From assembly GCA_033763635.1 (NCBI GenBank), contig JANRKG010000060.1, forward strand, positions 1-18,580: a stretch of 18,580 nt of DNA. Reading direction: 5' to 3'. The notes under the pieces were generated by a model that saw only the letters and a list, made by a program, of their open reading frames with translations, was not told the origin of the DNA and did no database searches. Of this stretch, positions 6,991 through 14,840 are shown one piece after another. The stretch is from JANRKG01 sp033763635. Lineage in GTDB: Bacteria; Cyanobacteriota; Cyanobacteriia; GCF-001939115. The translations under genes were made by a program, and so were the position numbers. Within the stretch, counting starts at the first letter, position 1. Each line of letters begins with the position of its first letter.

Positions 6991-7896
6991 TCATAGAGAA
7001 ATGAAATCAGAATGAAATTGCTGAGGCTTGAACTCGAAAAGCAAAGATTGAGAATTGATAGCAGAGGATAAGTATAGAGATTCCACTGTAATTTCTGCTC
7101 TTCCTAACAGGGTGGCTTGTGACGATCGCCCGACTTCTATTTCAATCCTTTTCAGCCCTAGCTCAGGAGGTAATACATGCCCAAAAGTTTTATTGCCTCG
7201 CTTCCCGTCATAGCTAATTACGAATGCAATTCCTTTCTGATTGAGCTGTTCAATCGCCAGAACAAAGTCATGAAAGTGAATTCCAGAACAATATCTCGAA
7301 TCCCGATCGCCACACACCCCTTGATAAGGAGGGTCCATGTAAACAAAATCACTCCTTTTAACTTCAGATAAAACGTTTCGATAGTCCAGGGATGTGAATT
7401 TACATTTGTTTTTTAAAAGAGCAGAAACTTCTTCAATGTTTTTCCGCATCCGGTCCGGTTGGGTGCCTTTCCGCCGCTTATCCGGGCTTTGATTGAGACA
7501 TCCCTCAGCGTTATATCGCACTGCCCCTTTCACACATCGGGCTAACAAATACAAAAAAAGAGATGGATCGGGAGTGTGATTGAATGCTTCCCTAACCTTG
7601 AAATAATGCGCGATCGAATCAGGATGTTGTTGATTCCATAGCTCTGTGTAAGCATTCGCGATCGAAGTGGGTTCCTCAATGATTTGTCTTAAGAGTTCAA
7701 TCAACGGACGATTGAGATCATTCAGCCAAAAGCTTTGAGAAATGCCTTTGGCAGAAGCTGCAATACTGATCGCCGCAGTTCCGGCAAAAGGCTCTACGAT
7801 CCTTTCAATTTGAGTTGGAAAAAATTGCAAAATCTCTGCTGCAAGCTTTCTCTTGCTGCCCTGGTATTGAATGGGATGGGGTAAACTCTTTGCCAA
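6991..7896 (-). CDS. DNA adenine (N6) methyltransferase, D12 class (Dam-like), apparently solitary
   Basis: A 301-residue enzyme that would methylate adenine in a specific DNA site using S-adenosylmethionine. The N-terminal IQYQGSKRKLA (9-19), SAM motif I EPFAGTAAISI (35-45) and catalytic motif DPPY at 188-191 come in the order of class D12/alpha methylases. Near 218-245 is a LNQKGIAFVISYDG segment, and further on GRSSQATLLGRAE, both resembling type II methylase relatives. The recognition site cannot be read from the sequence, and I would not assume GATC. No restriction endonuclease or V.sr-like gene lies beside it, so it may be an orphan methylase. The only early start is TTG at 7896, with a good AAGGTGA ribosome-binding site ending four bases before it. 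Confidence 0.88.
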   Translation of the reverse strand: MAKSLPHPIQYQGSKRKLAAEILQFFPTQIERIVEPFAGTAAISIAASAKGISQSFWLNDLNRPLIELLRQIIEEPTSIANAYTELWNQQHPDSIAHYFKVREAFNHTPDPSLFLYLLARCVKGAVRYNAEGCLNQSPDKRRKGTQPDRMRKNIEEVSALLKNKCKFTSLDYRNVLSEVKRSDFVYMDPPYQGVCGDRDSRYCSGIHFHDFVLAIEQLNQKGIAFVISYDGKRGNKTFGHVLPPELGLKRIEIEVGRSSQATLLGRAEITVESLYLSSAINSQSLLFEFKPQQFHSDFISL

Positions 7897-7906
7897 GAAT
7901 CACCTT
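7894..7906 (-). promoter_or_regulatory. Ribosome-binding site and TTG start of the methylase
   Basis: On the minus strand AAGGTGATTC precedes TTG GCA AAG. The AAGG core is six bases from the TTG. There is no internal Met until about residue 150, so this site decides the start. Confidence 0.65.
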
Positions 7907-7939
7907 AGGGATTTACAAATGACTCAAGTACCAGTCACC

Positions 7940-7995
7940 GGGCTTCGGCTTCGCTCAGCCCTCAATCGTTCGCGGGTTGAGCGAAGTCGAAACCC
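7940..7995. repeat. Imperfect inverted repeat (22-nt arms), dispersed cyanobacterial type
   Basis: The left arm (7940-7961) and right arm (7974-7995) pair along 22 positions with three differences, all of which become G-U wobbles in RNA; the loop is 12 nt. The core reads CTTCGCTCA / TGAGCGAAG. Very similar stem-loops are common between genes in many cyanobacterial genomes. It lies between the RNase D-type gene and the methylase gene, both minus strand, and its transcript could form a stable hairpin that separates or attenuates the two. No T-run follows on either strand, so it is not a textbook terminator. Confidence 0.7.
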
Positions 7996-8028
7996 GATCC
8001 TCAGGGATGTTATTTTGCTGCATGTCCC

Positions 8029-8658
8029 TTAATGCTCAAAAATATCCTTATACTGCATCAAGTCTAAACGAACCAGGGTGGGCAGACATTGAAAACATTC
8101 CTGGGCCAAGTCCCATCGTTCTTCCCGTTGCAGCATTGTCACCAGCCCTTCCTTCGCCTGAAGCAAATACCGCACATCATTCGCTGCATATCGGAGTTGC
8201 TCATCCGATAGATTCGCAACATTGCCCCAGTCAGAACTCTGGGCGCTTTTATCCAGTTCAATCCCCGTCAGTTCCTGCACCAGATCCTTCAAACCGTGCT
8301 TTGGAGTGTAGGTTCTCGCCAGTTTACTGGCAATTTTGGTGCAAAACAGGGGATTGACCTGAATATCCAGATGATGGCGCAGGGTTGCCACATCAAACCG
8401 TGCAAAGTGAAATACCTTCAGCACCTCAGTTGCTTCCATCAGAGCCTTCAAGGCTGGTGCTTCCCGCTGCCCCCGATGAATGCGAATGACACTTACATGA
8501 TCATCGGGGTCACAAATCTGCACAAGACACAGTCGATCGCGCAGGGGCAGTAACCCCATCGTCTCCGTATCCACAGCCAGTGATCCCGCCGTCAGGTATG
8601 CAGCCAGAACGGATTCAGGCAGGTCGCGATCGTAAATCTGAAAGTCAGGCAGTTCCAT
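8029..8658 (-). CDS. RNase D-type 3'-5' exonuclease (DEDDy), short form
   Basis: A 209-residue cytoplasmic exoribonuclease-like protein. The three exonuclease motifs are visible: AVDTETMG (Asp30, Glu32), HFARFDVATL (Asp89), and YAANDVRYL (Tyr157, Asp161), which marks the DEDDy subgroup. The length covers only the catalytic domain. The HRDC domains that bind RNA in E. coli RNase D are absent, as in many short cyanobacterial and alphaproteobacterial versions. RNA trimming of tRNA or other stable RNA is the expected role, from family knowledge. It follows trpB on the same strand after 69 bp without a visible terminator, so read-through from trpB is possible. ATG 8658 is used. Confidence 0.9.
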   Translation of the reverse strand: MELPDFQIYDRDLPESVLAAYLTAGSLAVDTETMGLLPLRDRLCLVQICDPDDHVSVIRIHRGQREAPALKALMEATEVLKVFHFARFDVATLRHHLDIQVNPLFCTKIASKLARTYTPKHGLKDLVQELTGIELDKSAQSSDWGNVANLSDEQLRYAANDVRYLLQAKEGLVTMLQREERWDLAQECFQCLPTLVRLDLMQYKDIFEH

Positions 8659-8727
8659 GAAGCAGTTTGGAATGAGATCGCATTTATCTTCGCAGAAAAT
8701 AACAGATGGCTGACCACTCCAGACGAA

Positions 8728-9978
8728 CTATTCTCCTTCGGGTTGCAATGCCTTAATCACCGTTTGGACATCCTTATCCCCCCGACCAGAGCAGTTGATG
8801 ACAATGCGGGGACTGCCTGACAGTTGGGGGCAGAGGGTTTCCAGGTAGGCGATCGCATGGGCCGTTTCCAGGGCGGGAATAATCCCCTCCAGGCGGGAGA
8901 GCCGCTGCAACCCTTCCAGGGCTTGCTCATCCGTCACACTGCTGTATTCCGCCCGTCCCATGTCCTTGAGATAACTGTGTTCAGGCCCAACACCGGGATA
9001 GTCCAATCCGGCACTGATCGAGTAGGGTTCAATCACCTGACCCTCTTCATCCTGTAACAGGTAACTCATTGCACCGTGCAACACACCTACACGGCCCCTG
9101 GTCAGGGTTGCAGCATGTTGCTCGGTTCCTGTTCCCTTCCCTGCGGCCTCAACTCCAATCAGGCGCACAGAGGTTTCCTCTACAAACTCATGGAACAGCC
9201 CCATCGCATTCGAGCCACCGCCCACACAGGCGAGGAGAATATCGGGCAACCCGCCCCATTTGTCCTGACACTGTTGCCGCGTTTCCTGCCCAATAATCGC
9301 CTGAAAATCCCGAACAATCATGGGGTAGGGGTGTGGACCTGCAACAGACCCCAAGATGTAATGGGTGTGTTCTACATTCGTCACCCAGTCTCGAATCGCC
9401 TCTGAAGTGGCATCCTTGAGGGTTCCGGTCCCTGCCTCGACGGGCCGCACCTCTGCCCCCATCAACCGCATCCGGAAGACGTTCAACGCCTGCCGCTCCA
9501 TGTCATGAACACCCATATAGATCACGCAGTCCAACCCAAAGCGAGCGCATACGGTTGCGGTTGCTACGCCATGCTGTCCGGCTCCTGTCTCGGCAATGAT
9601 TCGCTGTTTGCCCATTCGTTTGGCAAGTAACACCTGGGCCAAAGCGTTGTTGATCTTGTGGGCACCCGTATGGTTCAAGTCTTCCCGTTTCAGGTAAATC
9701 TGGGGACCCGTGCCATCGGGTCGGGCGTAATGGGTTGTCAACCGCTCCGCAAAATAAAGAGGACTGGGACGACCGACATAATCCTTCAGCAACCCCTGTA
9801 ACTCCGCCTGAAACTCCGAATCGCCCACATACTGATGAAACGCAGTCTCCAATTCACTCAAAGCAGGCATCAAGGTTTCGGGCACATACTTGCCCCCAAA
9901 GATACCAAAGCGGCCCAGAGCATCGGGACGGGCGGAACCAGCAGTTTGACGATCGACGGGGAGAGGAGTCAGGGTCAC
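8728..9978 (-). CDS. trpB: Tryptophan synthase beta chain
   Basis: A 416-residue PLP enzyme that joins indole and L-serine into L-tryptophan, working with the TrpA alpha subunit. Landmarks are GRFGIFGGKYVPETL at 22-36, the PLP lysine in HTGAHKINNALAQ (Lys108), AETGAGQHG, the phosphate-binding CVGGGSNAMG, and INCSGRGDKD near the C-terminus. Length and motif set match the canonical TrpB1 type rather than the longer TrpB2 type. No other trp gene is in the window, in keeping with the scattered trp genes of cyanobacteria. The start is GTG at 9978, 20-odd bases after a candidate -10 box; there is no clear ribosome-binding site. All catalytic motifs look intact. Confidence 0.98.
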   Translation of the reverse strand: MTLTPLPVDRQTAGSARPDALGRFGIFGGKYVPETLMPALSELETAFHQYVGDSEFQAELQGLLKDYVGRPSPLYFAERLTTHYARPDGTGPQIYLKREDLNHTGAHKINNALAQVLLAKRMGKQRIIAETGAGQHGVATATVCARFGLDCVIYMGVHDMERQALNVFRMRLMGAEVRPVEAGTGTLKDATSEAIRDWVTNVEHTHYILGSVAGPHPYPMIVRDFQAIIGQETRQQCQDKWGGLPDILLACVGGGSNAMGLFHEFVEETSVRLIGVEAAGKGTGTEQHAATLTRGRVGVLHGAMSYLLQDEEGQVIEPYSISAGLDYPGVGPEHSYLKDMGRAEYSSVTDEQALEGLQRLSRLEGIIPALETAHAIAYLETLCPQLSGSPRIVINCSGRGDKDVQTVIKALQPEGE

Positions 9979-10008
9979 GGTGCAAATTCAAATAAAGGAT
10001 CATGGTCT

Positions 10009-10014
10009 AGTATA
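10009..10014 (-). promoter_or_regulatory. Candidate -10 box for trpB
   Basis: TATACT on the minus strand lies 31 bases before the trpB GTG, inside a small inverted repeat GTCTA-GTA-TAGAC at 10005-10017. No good -35 hexamer lies 17 bases upstream. The position would give a leader of about 20-25 nt, which leaves no room for an attenuator. Confidence 0.35.
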
Positions 10015-10127
10015 GACGATCGCTCCTCCAGTCTGGCGCAGCCACACGGGGCAAACTGTACTCTGAGAAGGAAGATGTTGAGGTTTGTAAAGTGATAGGT
10101 TAAAAGGTGACGTTTTTACCCGTTTCT

Positions 10128-10976
10128 ATGACTGCCGCTGTTTCCCTCCAAAACGTCTACAAGATTTATAAAGATACCCCCGTTGTCCAGGATCTTTCCC
10201 TGACGATTGCTGCGGGTGAAATGTTTGGACTTCTGGGGCCAAATGGGGCAGGGAAATCGACCACGATTCGCATGCTCACAACATTGACTCGGCCCAGTCA
10301 GGGGCAGGTGCAGATTGCGGGGTACGACGTGGTACGTCAGGCATTACTCGTAAAGCAACGCATTGGGGTCGTGTTACAGCAAACCAGTGTGGATGCGGAT
10401 CTCTCAGTCTGGGAGAATCTGGAGTTTCACGGGCGCTTACATCACATTCCCAATCCAGAACGGCAGAAGCGCATCGATCGCTGGCTGGAGTACGTGGAAT
10501 TGTCGGATCGGCGGGAGAGCCTGGTCAAAACGTTGTCGGGTGGGATGAAGCGGCGTTTGCAGATTGCTCGTGCCCTCTTGCATGAACCAGAAATTTTGTT
10601 TCTCGATGAACCGACCGTTGGGCTGGACCCCCAAACCCGTCGCCGCCTCTGGGAAATTATTCTCGATCTCAATCAACGAGGGATGACCATGCTCCTCACA
10701 ACCCACTACATGGAAGAGGCAGAATCCCTCTGCGATCGTATTGGCATTATCGATTCAGGAAAGCTCATTGAGTTGGGCACCCTCCCGGAGTTAAAGCGCA
10801 AGTATGGGGAAGGATTGGTAATGCAGCAGGAAGGCGATCGTTGGAAGTCTCTGTTCTTCCCGGATCTGGATCAGGCGAATGCGTACCTGGAGCAACAACC
10901 CAACAAGACGGGCCTGATGGCTCGCCCTTCTAACTTAGAAGATATCTTTGTCGAGTTGACAGGTCACAATCTCTAG
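10128..10976 (+). CDS. ABC-2-type (DrrA-like) transporter ATP-binding protein
   Basis: A 282-residue ATPase that would drive export through a separate membrane subunit. Visible motifs are Walker A GPNGAGKST (37-45), the Q-loop in VVLQQTSVDADLSV, signature LSGGMKRRLQIARAL (136-150), Walker B ILFLDEPTVGLDP (156-168) and H-loop TTHYMEEAE (191-199). The C-terminal NLEDIFVELTG tail is typical of the DrrA/NodI-like group that exports lipids, drugs or polysaccharides. No permease follows; the next gene is on the other strand only 8 bp away, so the partner must be encoded elsewhere. ATG 10128 directly precedes the conserved domain; GTG at 10107, with AGG upstream, would add seven residues and is equally possible. 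Confidence 0.93.
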   Translation: MTAAVSLQNVYKIYKDTPVVQDLSLTIAAGEMFGLLGPNGAGKSTTIRMLTTLTRPSQGQVQIAGYDVVRQALLVKQRIGVVLQQTSVDADLSVWENLEFHGRLHHIPNPERQKRIDRWLEYVELSDRRESLVKTLSGGMKRRLQIARALLHEPEILFLDEPTVGLDPQTRRRLWEIILDLNQRGMTMLLTTHYMEEAESLCDRIGIIDSGKLIELGTLPELKRKYGEGLVMQQEGDRWKSLFFPDLDQANAYLEQQPNKTGLMARPSNLEDIFVELTGHNL

Positions 10977-10984
10977 GGTGCCCC

Positions 10985-11935
10985 TTACAACCACTTCACC
11001 CCTGGATGCTGCAAAAATACCTCTGCCATTTCTGGGGGGTTTCCTTTCTGCCGATTGTGAAAAAGTGCCGCAAAAGCTCCGGCCCCCAGGCGGTGATGGG
11101 GCCAGATGCGGTAGCAAGGGAAGTCTGCCAAGTGGGACTGATAGGAACTCAGGTGGGGAACGACGATCGCCTCAAACTGGGGAAATCGCTCTAAAAACCA
11201 GGTACAGACCTGCTCATTTTCTTCGAGAGAGTAGGCACAGGTCATGTAGGCCAGAAAGCCACCCGGAGCGACTAATTGAGCCGAATTCGCAAGGATACGC
11301 TTCTGACGGTTCGCATTTTTATTGATGTTAATGGGATGGAAACAACCGGGAGCTTCATCCCCCTTCGCCAGCAAAGATTGACCTGTGCAGGGTGCATCCA
11401 CCATTACGACGGGACAGGTGCCGGGAATCAGATCCGCGAGGGGTTTAGAATCCACACTCAACACAGCGGCAGGATGGACCTGACAGCGCTTGAGGTTGGC
11501 AATCAGGGGAGCCGTACGCTTGCCAATGACCTCGTTACTCAGGAGCAACTTGGGTTGCAGGGCGACCCAGGCGAAGAGGCTCTTTCCACCTGGAGCAGCG
11601 CACATATCGAAGACCCGATCGACGGGTTTTTCAATTGCCAAAAGGACCGACACGGCAAATACCGACGAAAAATCCAGACAGTAAAAGTAACCTTCCTGAT
11701 GTAGAGGATGTTGACCTGGACGCTGCCCCAAAGCGAGGCGATCGACACAAGCAGGTTGCCAGGGTAAGGGCGACTCAGTTGCAAACGGTGACTCATCAGG
11801 CCGATCGCGGCACCAGAGGATGCAGGGATGGAAGGGTTGGGGATGGACGATCGCCTCGACAAAAGCATCGCGATCGGTCGCTTCCGTGAACAAGCGCTGG
11901 CTCAATTTCAGCAGAAGCTTGGAGGGTTCTTTCAT
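10985..11935 (-). CDS. RsmB/NOP family SAM-dependent RNA (cytosine-5) methyltransferase
   Basis: A 316-residue methyltransferase predicted to make 5-methylcytosine in rRNA or tRNA. SAM motif I is FDMCAAPGGKS (109-119), motif IV is DAPCTGQS with Cys183, and motif VI is MTCAYSLEENE with the catalytic Cys233. Both cysteines of the NOL1/NOP2/Sun mechanism are therefore present. The protein lacks the NusB-like RNA-binding domain of RsmB and is shorter than E. coli RsmF, so the RNA target is not assignable. It converges with the ABC ATPase gene: the two stop codons are 8 bp apart with no terminator between. It lies 54 bp downstream of sucrose synthase on the same strand and may share its transcript. 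ATG 11935 is used. Confidence 0.9.
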   Translation of the reverse strand: MKEPSKLLLKLSQRLFTEATDRDAFVEAIVHPQPFHPCILWCRDRPDESPFATESPLPWQPACVDRLALGQRPGQHPLHQEGYFYCLDFSSVFAVSVLLAIEKPVDRVFDMCAAPGGKSLFAWVALQPKLLLSNEVIGKRTAPLIANLKRCQVHPAAVLSVDSKPLADLIPGTCPVVMVDAPCTGQSLLAKGDEAPGCFHPININKNANRQKRILANSAQLVAPGGFLAYMTCAYSLEENEQVCTWFLERFPQFEAIVVPHLSSYQSHLADFPCYRIWPHHRLGAGAFAALFHNRQKGNPPEMAEVFLQHPGVKWL

Positions 11936-11950
11936 ACTCCCATCATGCCA

Positions 11951-11969
11951 TAGGGAGCCTCACTCCCTA
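11951..11969 (-). terminator. Small hairpin after sucrose synthase, possible weak terminator
   Basis: TAGGGAG and CTCCCTA form a 7-bp stem with loop CCTCA between the sucrose synthase stop and the RNA methyltransferase start. There is no T-run, so efficient intrinsic termination is doubtful. It may act as a pause or mRNA-stabilising structure. Confidence 0.25.
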
Positions 11970-11989
11970 CTGCCTACCCGTCACAAGAC

Positions 11990-14410
11990 CTAACGCCGCA
12001 GGTGTTCTGCCAATAATGTCTGTGCCCTGGGGCGGAATAACAAATAGAACAGAGATTCGATATAGCGCATCATGTCTTCCCGATCTTCCTTCAGCGTGTA
12101 ATTCCAGAAGCCGTAGATGCGGGCGAGGCTGAGGAGGCGAGTGGTGTGGATGGGCCAGGTGTAGGTGCTATAAACCCGATCGATCGCCCTCTGGGAGACC
12201 TGTTGCCAACGGTGGGGATTCTGGTCGCATTGCTGAAGAAAGGTGAGAATGATTTCTGCCATTTCTTCTAAGTTGGTCGGATTAATATAAAACCCATTGA
12301 TGCCATCCTGGATAATTTCGAGGGGACCCCCGAAGCGGGTGGCAAAGGTGGGCAACCCTGTGATCATCGCTTCTAAAATCGTCAGACCAAAGGCTTCGAA
12401 GAGGGCTGGTTGAATGAAGAGTCCCTGACGATCGGCCATGATTCGGTACACTTCCCCGGAATCGGTTTTCGAGAGGCGAATGCCGAGCCAGCGAATTTTT
12501 CCCTGCAACTGGTATTCATCAATGATGCGGTACAGTTTCTCAATCTCACTGGCTTCTTCGTGATCGGTTGTGTCGTCAGTACGTAATTTTCCGGCGATCA
12601 AAATTAAGTTACACCGCTCTTGCAAGTCTTTACTCTTGCCGAAGCATTCTGCTAATCCCGTCAGGTTTTTGATGCGATCGAGACGGGCCATTGAGAACAG
12701 GGGGCGTTTGTTGGGATCGTCCAGAGTCCCAAATACCTGTTCGGGATCGTCCAGGGTGAACAACAGGGTTTCGAGGCGTTCCCGATCGCCCAACAACCGT
12801 TCATCAGCCTTGGTGTAGGGGAAGAAATAGGTTTCGTTCACCCCTGGTGGCACCACATTAAATTTGGGGCTGAATAGCTCGATCCCGCTCACGACATGGT
12901 AAAGCTCCGGCATGGTGAAAGAACGGTAAGATTCGTACTGCCCCACACTATCGGGAGTGCCCACAATTTCTTGATAGGTGCTGCTAATCACGAAATTCGC
13001 GGCATTCATGGCAATCAGATCCGCCGTGAATTGCAGGGAGAAGTGGTACTGTTCCTCCAGGTCTTGCCAGTAGAGGTTGCTGAAGAGGTACTTCGACTTT
13101 TCCAGGGCATGGGCGATGATGCACTGGGTCACTTTTAGCCGACGGGCCAGCAGAAAGGCGACGAGATTACCATCTGAATAGTTACCAACAATCAGGTCGG
13201 GACGGCTCTGAAATTCTGCCCGGAGTTCCTTTTCGGCATCGATCGCATAGGTTTCCAGATAAGGCCAGATTTCAAACCGGGAGATCCAGTTCTGGGTGAT
13301 CTTAGGGTTGAAATCCCGAAAGGGAACTCGTAAGATCCAGGCGTTATCGGTCCCGTGAACTTTCTCCAGGCGTTGGTCGCAGCGGGTTCCGTCACTGTTA
13401 GGGATTAACCGAGTCAGAATGATGACTTTAGGTTGCACCTGTTGTACGTCCAATCCCGCCAGGGTTGTATCTTCTTGCAGTTGTTTCTCTAAACTGCGGG
13501 CCTGATCCAGCACGTAAACCACCTGTCCCCCTGTATCCGGACGGCCCAGCACCCCTTCCTGCCCAAACCACCCATGCGGGGAAACCAGCACAATCCGAAA
13601 CACCATCGGAATGCGGGACAGAAATGCTTCGAGGGTTTGGTGGTCGGGGGAATCGACCAGGCCATCCAGCAATTCGAGGGATTCGCGCACCCGCTCCGCT
13701 GTGTTTCCCCATCCCGGTTCAAATCCCAGGGATTGCAGGGGAAAGCGTAGTGTCTGGTAGGAGGTCTGACCGGGATGCTGGCTCACCAGGGCCAGGGCTT
13801 GTTTAACCTGAGTAGATAACTGGGCGCGGGATTGGATGCGATCGTTGATCAACAACTGCATCCCCTGGTAGGAATGCAAACTGAGAAAGTGAAAGAGGGA
13901 TTCTGCCCACTGCTCCGGGTCTTGAAACAATTTGCTGGACAGGTATCGGTTGAGGAACTGGACTCCTTTCCCAATATTTTTCGGGTCGCGAATGGTGGGG
14001 GAGTAGTCGTAAAACGGCTGAAAATCAATCTCAAACACATCCCCTTCCAGCGGATGGGAGCGGTTGACGAGCCGATCGCGCATATCTAGCAAGTCCTGAA
14101 TCGTCATCGGCTCGACGGTCAGATCCTCCAGAAACCGATAGGCTTCCTGACTGGCAATGCGGGAGCGGATCAGCAGACAACAGGTTTCATTCTCAAAAAT
14201 GACTTCCTGGGTATAAGTCACCAACTTTTCCAGGTGAGAGGGGGGATTGGGCGAGTCTGGCGGTTGGTGAGCGGCACAATAGGCGGCAAAGGTACTTAAA
14301 ATTTCGTTGTGCAGGAGGTAGGGTTTATCCTGCGATCGTAACTCCCGCAAAAATTGGCGTAGATCAGCCCGCTCATGGCTCTCCAAGACTGCCCGAATCA
14401 GTTCTGACAT
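11990..14410 (-). CDS. susA: Sucrose synthase
   Basis: An 806-residue GT4 enzyme that reversibly converts sucrose and a nucleoside diphosphate (UDP or ADP) to NDP-glucose and fructose. In cyanobacteria it usually works in sucrose breakdown and supplies NDP-glucose for glycogen or polysaccharide. The N-terminal regulatory region (about 1-270) starts MSELIRAVLESH. The GT-B core begins with VSPHGWFGQEGVLGRPDTGG near 280, includes ARLDRIKNLTG near 570, and ends with the E-x7-E retaining motif EAFGLTILE around residue 670, followed by GLPTFATRFGGP. Length equals known sucrose synthases. ATG 14410 has a strong AAAAGGGGAA ribosome-binding site. No sucrose-phosphate synthase or phosphatase is in the window. 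No truncation is seen. Confidence 0.96.
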   Translation of the reverse strand: MSELIRAVLESHERADLRQFLRELRSQDKPYLLHNEILSTFAAYCAAHQPPDSPNPPSHLEKLVTYTQEVIFENETCCLLIRSRIASQEAYRFLEDLTVEPMTIQDLLDMRDRLVNRSHPLEGDVFEIDFQPFYDYSPTIRDPKNIGKGVQFLNRYLSSKLFQDPEQWAESLFHFLSLHSYQGMQLLINDRIQSRAQLSTQVKQALALVSQHPGQTSYQTLRFPLQSLGFEPGWGNTAERVRESLELLDGLVDSPDHQTLEAFLSRIPMVFRIVLVSPHGWFGQEGVLGRPDTGGQVVYVLDQARSLEKQLQEDTTLAGLDVQQVQPKVIILTRLIPNSDGTRCDQRLEKVHGTDNAWILRVPFRDFNPKITQNWISRFEIWPYLETYAIDAEKELRAEFQSRPDLIVGNYSDGNLVAFLLARRLKVTQCIIAHALEKSKYLFSNLYWQDLEEQYHFSLQFTADLIAMNAANFVISSTYQEIVGTPDSVGQYESYRSFTMPELYHVVSGIELFSPKFNVVPPGVNETYFFPYTKADERLLGDRERLETLLFTLDDPEQVFGTLDDPNKRPLFSMARLDRIKNLTGLAECFGKSKDLQERCNLILIAGKLRTDDTTDHEEASEIEKLYRIIDEYQLQGKIRWLGIRLSKTDSGEVYRIMADRQGLFIQPALFEAFGLTILEAMITGLPTFATRFGGPLEIIQDGINGFYINPTNLEEMAEIILTFLQQCDQNPHRWQQVSQRAIDRVYSTYTWPIHTTRLLSLARIYGFWNYTLKEDREDMMRYIESLFYLLFRPRAQTLLAEHLRR

Positions 14411-14840
14411 GAATTTCCCCTTTTCACCGACAGGTCTTTTTCAAACCTAATGACTAATCCTACTGACCTGACATTCCTGAAACGTCTTTCGGAAGGAGAA
14501 TTTATGATTGGATGTTCCTGAGTTCCGTTGGAAAAACCGATCGAATCTTAATATTTCTGCATATAAGAAACTAAACCCGTCATAATGGAAGGGCCGCTGT
14601 AAACTATTTTTTAGGTTGACTGAACTGTTTTGTCTTAACCGTCTAAAGGTGAGGGCACAAGACAGGGGTATGATTCTCTGGGTCTGGGTGTGTTCTTCCT
14701 ATCGAAGAGCGCTGCAATTGATGAACTGTAATTAAGAGTCAATCATTCTAAGCATTGCTGATCCTTGTTAACTAAATTTAGTTAACAAAATTTAGAGGAA
14801 AGCGATTGATAGAACAGTTGCTAACCAACCACCCACTCAT
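14411..14840. promoter_or_regulatory. Divergent intergenic region between susA and the response regulator (430 bp)
   Basis: It must carry both promoters. On the susA side there is a clear ribosome-binding site (14415-14424) but no convincing promoter pair. On the other side the region is AT-rich near 14720-14800 and contains the perfect palindrome described separately, plus two direct copies of AAATTTAG at 14774-14781 and 14788-14795. I see no RNA gene and no coding sequence longer than a few codons. Confidence 0.4.
14765..14788. promoter_or_regulatory. Perfect 24-bp palindrome, candidate operator
   Basis: TTGTTAACTAAA is followed immediately by its exact reverse complement, with no mismatch and no spacer. 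It ends 52 bp before the response regulator start codon. The size and symmetry fit a binding site for a dimeric transcription factor; no matching regulator can be named. The absence of a T-run and the AT-rich stem make a terminator unlikely. Confidence 0.55.

Noticed and set aside
1..7896. A single defence island containing integrase and DNA methylase
   Set aside because: They are 5.5 kb apart, on opposite sides of a tRNA boundary and several ordinary genes, and no nuclease or other defence gene is present.
13465..13806. Long antisense frames inside sucrose synthase
   Set aside because: Proline- and arginine-rich compositional shadows of a clear coding gene; no family resemblance and no start signals.
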